In this document: one piece after another, positions 12,901-25,774 of the stretch
Position numbering within the stretch: position 1 is the stretch's first letter
Layout: each line of letters starts with the position of its first letter
Assembly (NCBI RefSeq): GCF_001659605.2
Contig: NC_035162.2
Span: forward strand, 29,020,153-29,084,152
DNA length: 64,000 bases
Origin: Manihot esculenta
Lineage: Eukaryota; Streptophyta; Magnoliopsida; Malpighiales; Euphorbiaceae
Direction: 5' to 3'
Position numbers and translations under genes: made by a program
Notes under the pieces: model-generated
What the model saw: only the letters and a program-made list of their open reading frames with translations
Told to the model about the DNA's origin: nothing
Databases searched by the model: none

Positions 12901-14943
12901 AGCTAGAAAACCCTGACAACCCCTCCTGAGCAACCTACGAGCCTATAGGGCTGATATCAAACCTCTAGGTGTACCCCTCCTGTCTCCTCTGAAGACAACC
13001 TCTGACCCATCCTGACCTCTGAACCTAACTACCTTGTCTCTGCAGTCCAAGGTAGCACCATGGGTAGATAGCCAATCCATCCCTAGAATGATGTCAAAAT
13101 CTGTCAAATCTAGAACCACAAGGTCGGCTGAAAGGCATCTCCCATCAACAAAAACTAGACTACACTGGCAGACTGACTCTGCCACTGATGGATCACACTT
13201 GGGTCCACTGACCCATAGGGGACACTCTAACCCAGAGACCATCAAACCCAACCTCTCGACGGCTCTCAGAGCAATAAAAGAATGAGATGCACCAGGGTCC
13301 ATTAAGGCATAAACATCTGAACAACCAATGAAGAGATTACCTGACACCATGGTGTTTGATGCATTTGCCTCCTGTTGTGTCATAGTGAAGATCCATGCTG
13401 GAGCTGATGGACCTTCACCCCTGAAACCCGCTGAAGAAGAGGCTGCCCCTCTCCCTCTGCCTCTGCCACTGGCCTGAGTCGCGGCTGGAGCTACTGGCTG
13501 AGCCACACTACCAGAAGCTGTCTGCTGGGACTGTGCCATATAAGCTGCTCTAGGACACTCCCGTGCCATGTGTCCCTCCTGCCCACATCTGAAGCAGGCT
13601 GTCGTCCCAAACCAACATACTCCCTTGTGCGGCTTCCCACACCTCATACATACTGCACTGTCTGCACCTGAGCTCGAGCCACTTCCTAATCCCATACCTG
13701 ACTTGATCTTGTTCCATAACTTGTTCTTCTTAGACTTCTTGGTGGTGTTGCTCCACCTCTTACTGCTTAAAGCTGCTGTGCTCCAGGAAGAAGGATCTAA
13801 CTTTCCCCCACCTGGGGTCTTGGAACCAGAAGGCTGTGCCACTGACTGCTTAACTTTTCCTTCGATTATTGCACTAGCCTCCATCCTCTGGGCCATATCC
13901 ACTATAGCATGGAAGCTCTCCCGTTATGCTGATTGAATCAAGGAGGAATACTTAGAATGAAGCCTCATAATATACCTCCTTACCTTCTTCTGGTCTGTGT
14001 CAAGATTTTGCCCTGCAAACGGCAACAGCTCCAAGAACTTGTCTGTGTACTCATTTACCCTCATTTCCTCCATCTGCCTCAACTGCTCAAACTCAATCAT
14101 CTTCAACTCCCTTGAACTATCAGGGAAAGCCCATCCTGCAAACTCATTAGCAAATTCTTCCCAAGATAGACTATCCAACCTCGGGTTCACATAGTTTTTG
14201 AACCACTCATGAGCCTTCTTGCATTTCAGTGTGAACCCAGCCATCTGAATGGCTCTACTATCATCAGCTCCTAACTCATCTACAATCATCTTGACCGTCC
14301 CAAGGTACTCAAATGGGTCATCGCCGGTTTCATACTGGGGAGCACCCAGCTTCATGTAATCGGTCATCTTGACCTTGCTCCCTCCAGATGAGCTAGGTTT
14401 AGGTACTTGGACTTCTGGGACCATAGGTTCTGCTGGTGGTGGAGGAGGTGCAACATCCCCCGGGTTAGGGTTTGCTGTACCTGGGTAGAAAAATGGGGGT
14501 GGGTACATAGGGTACTGTGGGTATGGTGGATAGAAAGGTGGGTATGGCATTTGAGAAGGGTAAGGGTTAAAATTGGGGTAATCCAATATACCTCCCATCG
14601 AATACCCGGGATTCTGTGAAAAGGGTGGGTATTGGGGTGGCTGAACAAACCCCGAGGCCTGAGTGCCTCCTTGAGACTCTCTCATGCCCTCTTCAGACAT
14701 GCTCACACCAAGACTGCCATCCCTCCTCTGATCCACATCCATATCATCCCCCACATCTTCTGACATTTCTCCCTGAAATGTTCCTCTTCTGCTCACATCA
14801 AAAGACCTTCTAGGGTCCCTTGACGTTCTCTCCCTACTAGACCTGCAGGACATTGCCCTAGGCAATGTAGGAGGACGGGCATCCGTGCCCTCGTCCTGAG
14901 GTGGTACTCCAGTCAATCGTGCAGATCGACGAGTTTCTCTCAT
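9932..14943 (-). pseudogene. E2 gag-pol polyprotein, decayed
   Basis: Starts at ATG 14943 ([12 protein letters not shown]), the same start as the intact E5 protein. The frame holds the proline/tyrosine-rich N-terminus, the gag core, zinc knuckles (CMRCGKPHKGVC and [14 protein letters not shown]), protease ([12 protein letters not shown]), RT (FIDDIL), RNase H, integrase and chromodomain. It is broken by TAA at 13924 (SAD replaced) and TAG at 12943, 11647, 11611, 11434 and 10684; all five TAG codons are CAG in sister copies. A 1-bp deletion near 10162 shifts the frame before the chromodomain. The normal stop is changed (TAA to TCA), extending the frame to a TAA at 9932. The promoter and primer site are still present, but no full product is possible. 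Confidence 0.95.
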
Positions 14944-14951
14944 CCTGTTTA

Positions 14952-14953
14952 CT
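14952..14953 (-). promoter_or_regulatory. Splice-acceptor-like site before E2 gag
   Basis: On the coding strand, TTTTTCAG ends 9 nt before the gag ATG. The same pyrimidine-tract-plus-AG arrangement is kept in E3, E4 and E5. Use as a splice site is inferred. Confidence 0.45.
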
Positions 14954-15193
14954 GAAAAACATCACACATCACATAAAACATTAGCATCAAATGGTTCATG
15001 TGGAAACACATGAACCCGCATCACATACATCACATATCATTAATGCACATGTATATAATCATGGCATTTCACATCATCATTCAAGACAGGACTCTATATC
15101 CTATCCTAGTGGACATGATTTTCCTATTGTGCTTGCCCTTCTATAACATCTATGAGCCCGACACTCTCTATAGGTCCGACCATATGAACCTAG

Positions 15194-15206
15194 GGCTCTG
15201 ATACCA
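15194..15206 (-). other. E2 primer-binding site (tRNA-iMet)
   Basis: The coding strand reads TGGTATCAGAGCC, complementary to the 3' end of plant initiator tRNA-Met, 3 bases inside the 5' LTR. The leader from here to the gag ATG (about 250 bp) has no recognised gene. Confidence 0.93.
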
Positions 15207-15209
15207 ATC

Positions 15210-17394
15210 TGTAACGACCCGAAAATCGGACCTCTACCGGCGCTAGGATCCAGATTGATATAAGGTTGCCGGGACCTGTAGCAAGCCTAACATACATCCT
15301 GTATACTTGTTTAATCCCATACATGATCATACCTAAACATAAAACTGTAAACTTTTTCTTTTCTTTTACCAAACTTAACCTATGCATACACATAACCATA
15401 AACATAAAACCCCACACTGGGGCCCTCATCAAATGCTCCAATAGGGTAACATATCATATATTAAGCTTGGTTTACATAAACATCATTAAAAATACTTCAA
15501 TAAAAGATCATGTAACCAAAAAGGGATTAACATACACTAGGGCCAAGTACAATTCTATCCTCAATACAATTCTTTACATTACATCACATTATAACATTTT
15601 ACAATACATGTCCACATCTAACTATTACATACATAAACTTCTATTCCTGATGACTTCCTGGTCTAGCCCGTACCTGCAAACCTAGGGGTTAAGGGAAAGG
15701 GGTGAGCTACTAGAGCCCAGTGAGCAGAATAGTAAAATATTATATTTAAAATTCATGCTTTCATGAAATGCATCACATCACAAACAAATCACCTTAAGGA
15801 TGAACTTGTCACCAATAGCCCTTAACATATCCAGTAGTGCCAGGGACGTAGAATGGGTCTTCCTAGACTTTCTCTTACATAACATATCATAACATTCCAA
15901 TATGCCAGGGACGTAGAATGGGTCTTCCTGGACTTTCCCTTATATAGTGCCAGGGACGTAGAATGGGTCTTCTTGGACTTCCGTACCATATCATCATCAT
16001 ATCATATCATACCATACAAGGGCTAATGGATCATCTAATGTTCACCCACATCAACATCATATTATGCAGTGCAACATATTCGTGAAGTCTAATGCAAACA
16101 ACCTAATATATCTCATGGCATTCGTGATGCATGAACATGCTCAAAATTTATTTATTTACTTTGCAACATAAAGAGTTATTCTACTCACCTCAGGCTAGCT
16201 CTGAAAAGACACTGAAGTAGCTATCTCACTGCTGGGGTCCTCGGTTCCTCGGGTCCGAACCTACACAGGTGGACTCAAATGAGGGACCAAACATACATGA
16301 ACATGACTCTAAACTACTCCCCAAAAACCCCTAAAACACCTTAAAATAAACATAGGAAACATGCAAAGGAAGGCTGAACAGGGCACTTTTAGCGGCAGGT
16401 TCGGCGGCCGAAAGTCCCTCCAGAGCTGAAACTCAGTCACCTTCGGCGGCCGAAAGTTCCTTCCAAAGACGAAACTCATGCATGTTCGGCGGCACCTTCG
16501 GCGGCCGAAAGTCTCTTCTAGAGCCGAAAGTCCACTTTCAGGGGCAGGGTTCGACAGCCAAAAGCTTGCCTCCACAGGCAGGTTCGGCGGCCAAAAGTGC
16601 CTTCGGCTGCCGAACCTGAGTTCTTCCCAAGTGGCAGAACTCAGCCTCCTCATGCACATTTTGTTTTCCAAACCTTTCAAACATGCATTTAGCTATTCTA
16701 CAACATACATGCACACATACATAAACATATATGGGCCTCAAACTATCCTAAACCCCAACAACAACACAAAACAACTCAAAATAACATACATTATCCAATA
16801 AACCAACATACACCCTAACATGCATCAACCCTCTTAAAACCCCTCAAAACCTTTATAAAACATACAAGGAGGGTAGGATCCAAGCTTACCTCTTGAAGAT
16901 CTAGAGAAGAAACGATCCTTAACTTTGAGATAGGAGAAATCTAGCTCCTTGGGTCTCCAAGCTCCAAAACTTCCCTTAGCTTCAAAAACTTCAAAAACCA
17001 AGCAACCACTTGTTAAAACTTGAAAGAATTGAGGAAAAACATCAAAACCAACCATGGGAGGGCATGGACTCACCTCTGGCCAGAAATGGGGAAGAAAACT
17101 CGTCCATTTTCGGCCATGGGGCCTTTTATAGGTGGCTGGCCAGACCACTTTCGGAAGCCGAAGATGACTCCAAAACTCATGCAAGTTCGGCGGCCGAACA
17201 TGAGGTTCGGCGGCCGAACCTGGATTTCCCTCCATGGTCTTTTTCGTTCAAAACCAATTTCTTTCTTACTTAAAACCATAAAATACATTAAAACATTTTA
17301 TAAAAACATGATTTTACCCTTCTAGAGGTTTCCGACATCCGAAATTCCACCGGACGGTAGGAATTCCAATACCGGTGTCTAGCAGGGTATTACA
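15210..17394 (-). repeat. E2 5' LTR
   Basis: 2185 bp, TG...CA type. On the coding strand it begins at 17394 with TGTAATACCCTGC and ends at 15210 with GGGTCGTTACA. It contains two GCC-box-like palindrome clusters (about 17165-17220 and 16385-16620) and a donor-like GTAAG (GT at 16889-16888). Confidence 0.93.
17124..17130 (-). promoter_or_regulatory. TATA box of E2 5' LTR
   Basis: The coding strand reads TATAAAAGG, directly downstream of the palindrome cluster, as in the sister LTRs. The preceding base context differs (CACCTATAAAAGG). Confidence 0.7.
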
Positions 17395-18967
17395 AACATT
17401 CTAAACTTTTCTAGTTAATCATTGTCATGAGAGTGACATTGAACGAAGGCTAGTATGGTATCTGTGAGATGATCATGTTTTACAGTTCATAGGATATTGG
17501 ATATCAATCAGAGAACATAAATACAAGTTAAGAAAGTTGTATTTGAAAATGATCCACTTACAAGAACACTTTATGGTTGAAAGTCATAAGTGTCTCTCTA
17601 GTGATACTTGTACTAGAAGTCCTTAGACTGAAAATCTCTATGGATGCCTAGATGAGTCCTTGTATGCTTTGACTTACGCCTAACGCGCCTGTAAATGGGT
17701 TGGCAAGTACGGGTATGATTGGGTATGCCACGATTCATACTAAGTAACATGAGAAATGAAGACATTGCCTCTCTCAAAAAAAGAAAAAATATCATCAGCC
17801 AATTGACTAGTGAAACTGAAAAGAGTGTGGCCACACCCAAGTTGTATGATAAGAGTTATCATTAATTTGATTGATTCAGTATCATTAATAGATCAAGAAA
17901 AATGATTTAGCAATGGGTAAGGATGACTTGTTCCATGCCTTATGCAAATCATGATATCTTATGGCAAAGGATTGTACTAGTTCACTAGTAGGTTGATTTT
18001 CTGAGCAAATTCACAACTATTCAATTTGAGTAATTATAATGTCTTGCTAGAGACCAATTATAATTTATGGACCTTAAAAATCCATTGCCAACATTGAATA
18101 GTCCTACAAGATCGCACACGATAAAATTTGGATAAATGGTACTTTGGTCTTTTCCTTATCGGGCCATTTATAAGTATTTTGTTTAAAATATTATCAATAG
18201 GCTCATATAAATTTTGGCACATATTCCTAGACCCACTTAATATGGCTTAAGGTCTAATATAATTAGTTAATTAAAAGGTTTAATTAATTAGTTAAAAGAG
18301 AGAAAGAGTCCTAATAGGATTAGGATTTGTTTTAAGGAAGTTTATATTAAATTAAATACTAATATCTAATTAGATTTGAATTCAAATTAAATCAAGCTTT
18401 CTCTTCAAGTTTTTTACTCATGAATCAAGCAATGTGTAAAATGAATTAAAATATAAAATTCCCTATATAAGATTATTTATTGATTTCAAGTTAAATGATC
18501 ACTTACACACTTATTACTTGAGTAATCCTTAAACACTGGTTATTTTCCATATGTATTTCTCAGATGGGTCAGTTCAGTACATTTATTCATAAAATAAGTA
18601 CCTACATATTAGTTATAGATATCTCACATATCTCAATCTATGAGATCAGTTGTCTCTTCTAAAAGGAAAGAACTGATATGTACTAATCTCAACAGCTCTA
18701 AATATTGTCCAATCATGATAAAAATATCAACTAAGAACATTTGAAGACGTTACTTAAATGCAATAAAAATCTCACAATTATAATCATATTATAATTTCTT
18801 TTGCACAGTAATATAGTCTCATAGATTTTATCTTTACTTGAAATTTGATTAAATTAGCACTAAAAATAAATAATTGTTTTTATAAAATTATATTTAAATA
18901 CTAAAAATATATAAACAATAATATTCAACTATAGTTAATAGATTGATTGTAGGGCATATTACTAACA
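17395..18967 (+). repeat. Copia 3' LTR, second segment
   Basis: Begins with the right copy of the E2 target duplication (AACAT, 17395-17399) and continues the LTR from 7628. A TATA-like CCCTATATAAG lies at about 18469-18479. The end at 18967 (ACTAACA) mirrors the TGTTA start at 7432, giving a total LTR of about 1.77 kb. The exact end is inferred because no second LTR is present for comparison. Confidence 0.6.
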
Positions 18968-21720
18968 GAATAATACCCTACGTTATATGTTAATCATATA
19001 TTTGACTATGCTTTTCACTTCTACCTACCTTCTTCCTCCGTAACGAGCATCTCTGCTATAAAGCTTAATTATGTCCGATAAAATTATTCCTTGCATTGAT
19101 ATTTTTCCTTCCTTTCCTTTTTGGGTATTTTATGACTTGTCTTGGTTAAATGGAGATTCAATTGCTTTGAGGGGATATTGCCGTGCTTGGTGTGAATTTT
19201 AGAGCCGATATCTTATTTCATTTCTTTTGGTTCTAAGAATCTAATAAAAGAAATTTTATTTGGGTAGATGTGAATTTTAAATTATGATATATTTGAATTT
19301 TACAAAATATTAAAATTTTATTGTTTTCATTAGATACAAATTTGAATCTCATTTGAAGAATTAAATGGAAAAAATGGTTCATTGCTCTACATGACTTTTT
19401 CTTGATTTTTAGTTTGACTATAATTTATCTAACGTGTGTGGCACGTTTTTATACTTATTCTAATATTTGCAATTTATTTTACAAATAATAAAATTTTAAT
19501 ATTTATATAACTTATTTTTTATATAATTTTATATTAAAAATATAATAAAATTAAAATTTAAGTATGTGAATAATAATTTTAAATTTTTTTAATCCTAAAT
19601 AGTAAATTTATATTAATTTTATTGTAATAATTTTATATATGCTCCATATATAATATAGCATAAATTATAGATTTTAAAATTTGAGATTTTTTAAAATTAA
19701 TTTATTTAATAAAATTATAAATAATTAAAAAATTAAAAATATTGAGATAGAATAATTATTGAATTATCAGTTCATCATTTTTTAAAAAATTATCTATTAC
19801 AAAAAAAAAATCTTATCTTAATAACTCTTATCAATTAATTAAATTTTAATATATTAAATTAATATAAAATTAAGAATTTATTATTTTTATTATTTTTAAA
19901 ATACTTTTTCATATTATTTAATATTTAAATGTGCCATTTTAATAATTTTTGTCCTAAAATTTAATATTATTGAAATTTTTTTGAACCATAAATAATAAAA
20001 TTTATATTAATTCATAATTAAAATTAGTTTTATTGTGATAATTTTAAATTATTATGGCATTTTTAATAATTTCATTTTTTCATCTTCCATCTCTTATATA
20101 TAATTTTGTTTATTTTATTTTATTGACAATAATTTGAATTAACTAATATTATTTATTAGATTTAGATAGTAAGATTATTTTAAATTTTAAATTATAACGA
20201 GTCTTAGTATAAATTATAAATATTATTAAAATAATATTAACTTTTTATTTAATATTATATAAAGTTAATTAGTGTTTAACAGATTTAAGTTTAATTAAAA
20301 AAAAATCTATTTAATCAATTAAATTAAAGAAATTTAAATAACAATAAAGTATTGAATTTTTTAGTCAATTAAATAATTAAAAATAGTCAACTTAAATAAT
20401 TCTTGAATTATCAGTTCATTTTATAAGATTGTGAAGATTTTATCTATTTTAAAAGAAAAATTTTATTTCAACAATCCTTATAAATTAATAAAATTTAAAA
20501 TTATTATTTTAATATAAAATTGAAAATTTATTATTTTAAGATTTATTTTTTTATAATAATTTATTATATTATTTAATATTTGAATATATTATTCTAGTAG
20601 TTCATATCTTAAAATTTAATATTGTTATAATTATACATATATCAAACTTTGATATTTTTTAAGCTAACTATAAAATTTATTTAAATAATATATATATCAA
20701 TGAATTTAAGATTTAAATAAAATTATAAATAATTAAAAATTATTATGATATTTTAACAATTATATTATTCCTTTTTTTCTTCATAACATATATTACAAAA
20801 TTATATTTTATTTTAGATTTAATAAACTAAATTTTTAATTTTAAAAATATTATAAATTTATTTAATTTAATAATAAAAATTATATTTTTTGGCTTTTAAT
20901 TATGGTTAAAAAGAGAATTAGGTTAAAAAAATTCAATATTTTATTTTTAAAGTTTTAAAAAAGTAAAAATAATAACTTTTTAAAAACAATTTAAATTATA
21001 ATAGAAGCTTAATTAAAAGGATTATAAATATGATAAGAATTTAAAACTTATACAAACTCACTGATTAATTTAAATAAGAATAAAAATTAAAATAATTAAC
21101 AACAATTAAATTTACTACTTTATTGTAATAATGCAAATTTTTAATAGACATTAAGATTTTTTTACAAAAATGTGGATTTCTTTTTTATTTGTTTAATTAA
21201 TAATTTTTTCAAATTAGAAGCATGAAATTTTTTTTTTCAAAAAATATTTAATACTTTTAACTATTGTTTTTTATAAATTTATTTTAAATTGTATAACAAA
21301 ATTTTTTAAAAATTAATTTAAATATAAGTAGGACAAGGACTTTAAATTTATATAAGCTTTGAAATTATATAATTAATTAAAATTAAATTATAAATAAAAA
21401 AAATTTAAATTTAAATAAAAATTAATTTTCAAGTAAATTAAACTTTAAAATAATAAAAAATTTATATTATTTTTTAATCAATTAAAATTGAAAATAATTA
21501 ATAATTATTAAATTTAAGTAAGAATAGTTTAAAAATTCTCATTATTTCTCTCCTTTTCACTTTTATATATAATATAAATTATTAATTAAACAATAATGAT
21601 TTTAAAAGAAAAAGAAAAAATTAATTTATAAGATATATAAAATACAGGCTAAAATTATATTAAAATATTAAAGAATAGTAAATTAATTTTTTATTTTTTA
21701 TTCAATCATAATAAATGCAA
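18968..21720. other. AT-rich DNA without recognisable genes
   Basis: Very AT-rich, with many A and T runs and no coding region of substance. It contains a diverged direct repeat: about 19751-19990 resembles 20405-20640, both opening with GAATTATCAGTTCAT and continuing through similar TTATCTATT and AATATAAAATT blocks. This may be intergenic DNA or the worn 5' end or LTR of host element H. Confidence 0.6.
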
Positions 21721-21746
21721 CTCCTGGTTACATCATTTGGTTCCTG

Positions 21747-23313
21747 TTGCTGAGAATATTTATTGGACCCCTTTTATTCATTTTGATTACGATCAGTTTC
21801 CTATTCTTTCTATCTCCTCTCACTCTCAAAATTGTCGGTATCCCTACAGTTGTTGCTAATGTTGCTATCAACGAGGGGATCATCGTTTCCTCTGTCCTAA
21901 ACAACCGAGAAAACACACCTCCAGTGATTAACGAAGCAGATCTTAATAATCTGAATAATGAGCAAATACTTCAGTATATCCAAAGGTTGTAGACTATTCT
22001 CGAGCAGTATAAGACTTAGGAAGAGGCATCTATGGTGGATCCCGAGAGAAGAGATGAAGCTTCCGTAGACACCCCAGGGCCCAGACGGAAGCAACCAGAA
22101 TGCAACACAAAAATAAATCTGAATATGAAGATGAATCAGATGAGACTTTGAAAAGAGTGGATTGAAAGTTAGTACAGGCCGTACAAAGATATTATAAAGA
22201 ATAGGAAGAGGATTTTAGTTTTGATGGAATCTCGCCTCTTGCGAAAGAAATACTAGCGAAAATTTTCCTGCCAAGTTCAAGTTGCCCAGTTTGGATAAAT
22301 ATGATGGAAATGTGGACCCTCGAAGCCATCTAGCCATCTTCAGGACGACCATGCAGCTTCAAGATGTAAATGACGTTGTGCTATGCCGGGTTTTCCCGTT
22401 GACACTCACGAGTTTAGCCCAGAAATGGTATCAATATCTAGGTCTAGGTTTAATTTGAAACTTTACACAGTTTTCCACGATATTTAAATTTAGATTTATT
22501 ACTTGCATACCTCCAAAGAAAATTTTCTCGGACCTGTGGAAGATCCACCAAGAAGAAGGTGTGTCTTTGAGGAGTTTTATTGCCCATTTCAATGCTAAAG
22601 CCATACAGATAGAAGAGTTGAATCACGAGGTAGCATGTAAAGAATTGAAAAAAGGCACCCATAACATCAAATTTATGGATTTCTTAATAAAAAACCCAGC
22701 GGTAACATACCAATAGCTGATAGACAAAGACATTAAAAGAAGGCAAGAAGGCGAGTCAAAAGTTAAATCAAAAGTTTGAGAGACAAGCCCCTGAGGGGGA
22801 TAACAGAAGTTATCCCATCTCATGAAAGAAGACGAACATGGTAAGTATAGGAATTACACCCCGTTAAATGACTCATAAACTCGTATCTTGAAAGAATGAT
22901 AAAGAGATCAGGAGGCCTCCCAAGCTAAATCCCGAGAAGGAAAACAAATGAGAAAAGACAAAATATTATCGCTTTCATGAAGATCATGGCCATACAACGG
23001 AAGAATGTTAACAACTAAAGGACGAGATTGAGAGGCTCATAAGGGATGACACCCTCCGAAAATTCACAAGGAAAGGAAAAGAAGAGCAAACTTCTGAGCC
23101 TGAGAAAGTAACTCTTGAGATGACCCCTGATCGAGAAACTATGGGAGTCATACATGTGATAACAAAAGGACCTGATGAAGTATAGACAAGGTTACAGTTT
23201 GGTTACCAGAAAGGCGAGGAAAACATTCGCCCATAAGGGTCATCCACTCGAAGTATCTATTCTGGTATTGTTTACGTTTTGAAAAGCAATATTAGTTTTT
23301 TCCTCATATGTAA
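21747..23313 (+). pseudogene. H gag, Tat/Ogre-type, decayed
   Basis: A worn gag recognisable in several frames. A helical N-terminal part (NEADLNNLNNEQILQYIQRL) is followed by in-frame TAGs near 21990 and 22017. The Retrotrans_gag core then reads KFKLPSLDKYDGNVDPRSHL, VLCRVFPLTL and AQKWYQ (about 22270-22435), followed by SDLWKIHQEEGVSLRSFIAHFNAKA (positions only approximate, about 22528-22605). A CHHC-like knuckle region, YYRFHEDHGHTTEEC (about 22970-23010), leads to QLKDEIERLI and MGVIHVITKGP, which resembles the gag-protease junction of Tat-group elements. The sequence then ends without a protease, RT or integrase. It would build a virus-like particle in a functional relative; this copy cannot, because of many stops and frameshifts. 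Confidence 0.75.
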
Positions 23314-23352
23314 ATAAAAGATATTCTTTTAATAAAGTCAACAAAGTAATTA

Positions 23353-23685
23353 GGCGATCCCCGCCAGACCACTTAGGCATTGGTCTCATGAATTAAGGTC
23401 ATAAGCAAATTTTAGCCAGGTCAGATCACAAGGCAATCTTCGCCAGACCACTCGGGCATTGGTCCTATGAAGCAAGGCCATAAGGCAAATTTTAGCTAAC
23501 TCAGGTCATAAGGCAATCTTCGTCAGACCACTTGGGCGTTGGTCCAGCGAATAAGGGCCACAGGGCAAATTTTAGCCAGGCTAGGTCACGAGGCAATCTT
23601 CGCTAGACCACTCGAGCGTTGGTCCCACGAATCAAGTCCATAAGGCAAATGGCATTGGTCCTGCGAATAAAGGCCACAAGGTAAA
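23353..23685 (+). repeat. H tandem array, left part (~80-bp units)
   Basis: About four diverged units of roughly 79-80 bp built around CGCCAGACCACT, GGCATTGGTC, AAGGCCATAAGGCAAATTTT and AGCCAGGTCAGGTCA. One unit near 23650 has lost its middle. The array is cut at 23685 by E3; GTAAA at 23681-23685 is the left target duplication. Confidence 0.85.
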
Positions 23686-25134
23686 TGTAATACCCGGCTA
23701 GACTCCGGTATCGGAATTCCTACCGTCCGGTGGAATCTCGGATGTCGGAGACCTCTAGAAGGGTAAAACCATGTTTTCATGAAATGTTTTAATGTTTTTG
23801 ATGATTTTAAGTAAAGGGGAATTGAGTTTTTTGAATAAAAACAACCTTGGAGGAAAACCCAGGTTCGGCCGCCGAACATGCAAGCATTTCGTGTGTGCCT
23901 TAGGCCCCCGAAGGCATAGGTTGAGGAAAGTCCAGGTTCGGCCGCCGAACCTCAAGTTCGGCCGCCGAACATGGCATGCATGCGGAGGCACGTTCGGCCC
24001 CCGAACGTGGCCTGGCCAGCCACTATAAAAGGGTCCCTTAGCCGAAAACGGGCGAGTTTTTCTCCCCATTGTCGGCCAAGGTGAGCTCTCCGCCGTTCCT
24101 CACCAATCCTTGAGTTTTTCCTTCAAATCTTTCAAGATTTTCACAAATTTTTGCTTTTTTTTGAAGATTTTCGAGTTTAAAGCAAGTTTTGGAGCTTTGA
24201 GGTTCAAGAACTCAAAAATCTCCCACCTCCGAGTTTAGGACGTCTCTCTCTCGATCTTCAAGAGGTAAGAGCCGATCTTAAGCTCATTTCATGTTTAAAG
24301 TAAGTTTTATGCAAGATCTATGGGGTAGAATGCATGTTTAGCTAATATTTAGGTTTTTGAGTTAATGTTATGTTTTGAGCAATGTATGTTGGATTTGTGT
24401 TGTTGTTGTGTGTTGTAGTTGGGGTTTAAGTTAGTTTGAAGCCCCTAGGAGCCAATGTATGTATATTTGCATGTTTTGGTTGAGCTAAATGCATGATTAG
24501 AAGTTTTGGAGGCAAATGTGCTTGAAGGAGCCAAGTTTCTGCCCTTTGGCAGAAACCAGGTTCGGCAGTTGAAGGAACTTTCGGCCGCCGAACATGGCTG
24601 GGGAGGCAGGCCTTTCGGCTGCCAAAGTTGCCCCCGAAAAGAGACTTTCGTCTCTGTCTGGGACTTTCGACTGCCGAAGGTGCCGCCGAACCTGCCTAGG
24701 TTTCGGCTCTGGAGGGACTTTCGGCCGCCGAAGGTGCCGCCGAACCTGCCCTGTTTTGCCTTCCTTTGCATGTTTTTGCATGATTGTTTTGAGGTGTTTT
24801 AGGGGGTTTTTGGGGGATGTTTTTAGAGTTATGTTCTAGTTGTTTGGTCCCTCATTTGAGTCCACCTGTGTAGGTTCGGACCCGAGGAACCGAGGACCCC
24901 AGCAGTGAGTTCAGCTGCTTCTAAGTCAGTAAAGCTTCTGCTAGAGGTGAGTAGAATAAACCTTATGTTTTTAAAGCAAATGAATTATACAGTTGAGCAT
25001 GTTCATGCATCATGAATGCCATGTGATGAAATAGGTTGTTTGTATTAGAATCCACGAATATGTTGCATTGCATTTATGATGTTGATGTGGATTGGTTATT
25101 GGATGACCCTTTAGTCCTCATATGATATGATGAT
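23686..25134 (+). repeat. E3 5' LTR, first segment
   Basis: Starts TGTAATACCCGG and carries the first palindrome cluster (about 23870-23990), donor-like GTAAGA (GT at 24265-24266), the second cluster (about 24560-24750) and donor-like GTGAGT (GT at 24947-24948). It is interrupted by E4 after ATGAT (25130-25134). Confidence 0.95.
24024..24030 (+). promoter_or_regulatory. TATA box of E3 5' LTR
   Basis: TATAAAA in CACTATAAAAGGG, identical to the E1 and E3 3' LTR copies. The transcript from here is now interrupted by 20 kb of nested elements before gag. Confidence 0.75.
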
Positions 25135-25774
25135 TGTAACGACCCAAAAATCGGACCGCTACCGGCGCTAGGATCCGGGTCGACTTAAGGCCGCCGGGAC
25201 CCGTAGCAAGCCTGACATGCATCCTGAAAACCTGCTTAATCCCATACATGATCAACAACATACATAAAAATTAAAACTTTTCTTTCCATGAACATCAACC
25301 AAACTCAACCTGTGCATAAACATTAACATAACATTGATCCCTCTGTGGGATCTCATCAATGTCCCCAATGGGTATCATAACATATGCTGAGTTGGTTACA
25401 TAAACATCATAAAAATCTCTAAGATCATGTATTAAAAGGGATACAACAATCTATGGTCAAGCACACCACTAACATCCATATACATCATCTCATTACATAA
25501 CTATACTGATTAAGACTTTACATTACAATATGATCATGTCCATTACTAGCTATTACATAAACATGAATTCTTTACTCTATCCGGACTCCTGCTCTATACT
25601 GTACCTGCAAGCCTGGGGGTAAAGGGAGAGGGATGAGCTAAAAGCCCAGTGAGTAGAACCATAAAACATATTAACACTATGCTTCAATGAAATGCATCAT
25701 AACACAGACAATTCACATAAGGGTTGGGTGAACTTGTCACCAATTAGTCCAAGCTAACTCTGTGCCAGGCCGTA
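25135..25774 (-). repeat. E4 3' LTR, distal segment
   Basis: Nearly identical to 43407-44047. It ends after GCCAGGCCGTAGC, where E5 begins. The 589 bp matching 44048-44636 of the 5' LTR are absent on both sides of E5. Confidence 0.93.

Larger units (their letters stand above)
7629..17394 (-). mobile_element. Complete Ty3/gypsy chromovirus E2 (decayed)
   Basis: A 9766-bp element on the minus strand with two LTRs, a tRNA-Met primer site, a broken gag-pol frame and a polypurine tract. It is flanked by a perfect 5-bp target duplication, AACAT (7624-7628 and 17395-17399), and lies in the 3' LTR of the copia element. By eye the two LTRs differ by roughly 4 per cent in their first 330 bp, mostly C-to-T and G-to-A, so this is one of the older gypsy copies here. 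Confidence 0.95.
5005..18967 (+). mobile_element. Ty1/copia element, 3' part, split by E2
   Basis: Copia polyprotein remains (5007-7442) are followed by a 3' LTR that begins at 7432 and resumes at 17395 after the E2 insertion. The 5' part is missing because E1 inserted into the integrase region and the window begins inside E1. The right end at 18967 is inferred from the TGTTA...TAACA termini. RNase H ending of the ILRRYHLIREIV type and a long LTR suggest an Angela/Tork-like lineage, but I cannot confirm the lineage. Confidence 0.8.

Noticed and set aside
14364..14648. Proline- or tryptophan-rich ORFs opposite the gag N-terminus (also 32618-32989 and 46979-47326)
   Set aside because: Shadow frames of the proline/tyrosine-rich gag repeat on the coding frame; no independent support.
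17613..17840. 75-aa minus-strand ORF
   Set aside because: Lies in the copia LTR with no homology I can recognise and no conserved features.
21747..21992. Small membrane protein with two hydrophobic segments
   Set aside because: The hydrophobic start lies upstream of the gag homology and the last third of the frame continues into the H gag; more likely leader sequence read through than a separate gene.
23353..23685. Possible CRISPR-like array
   Set aside because: Units are head-to-tail ~80-bp diverged repeats without conserved short repeats and unique spacers, within a plant retroelement.
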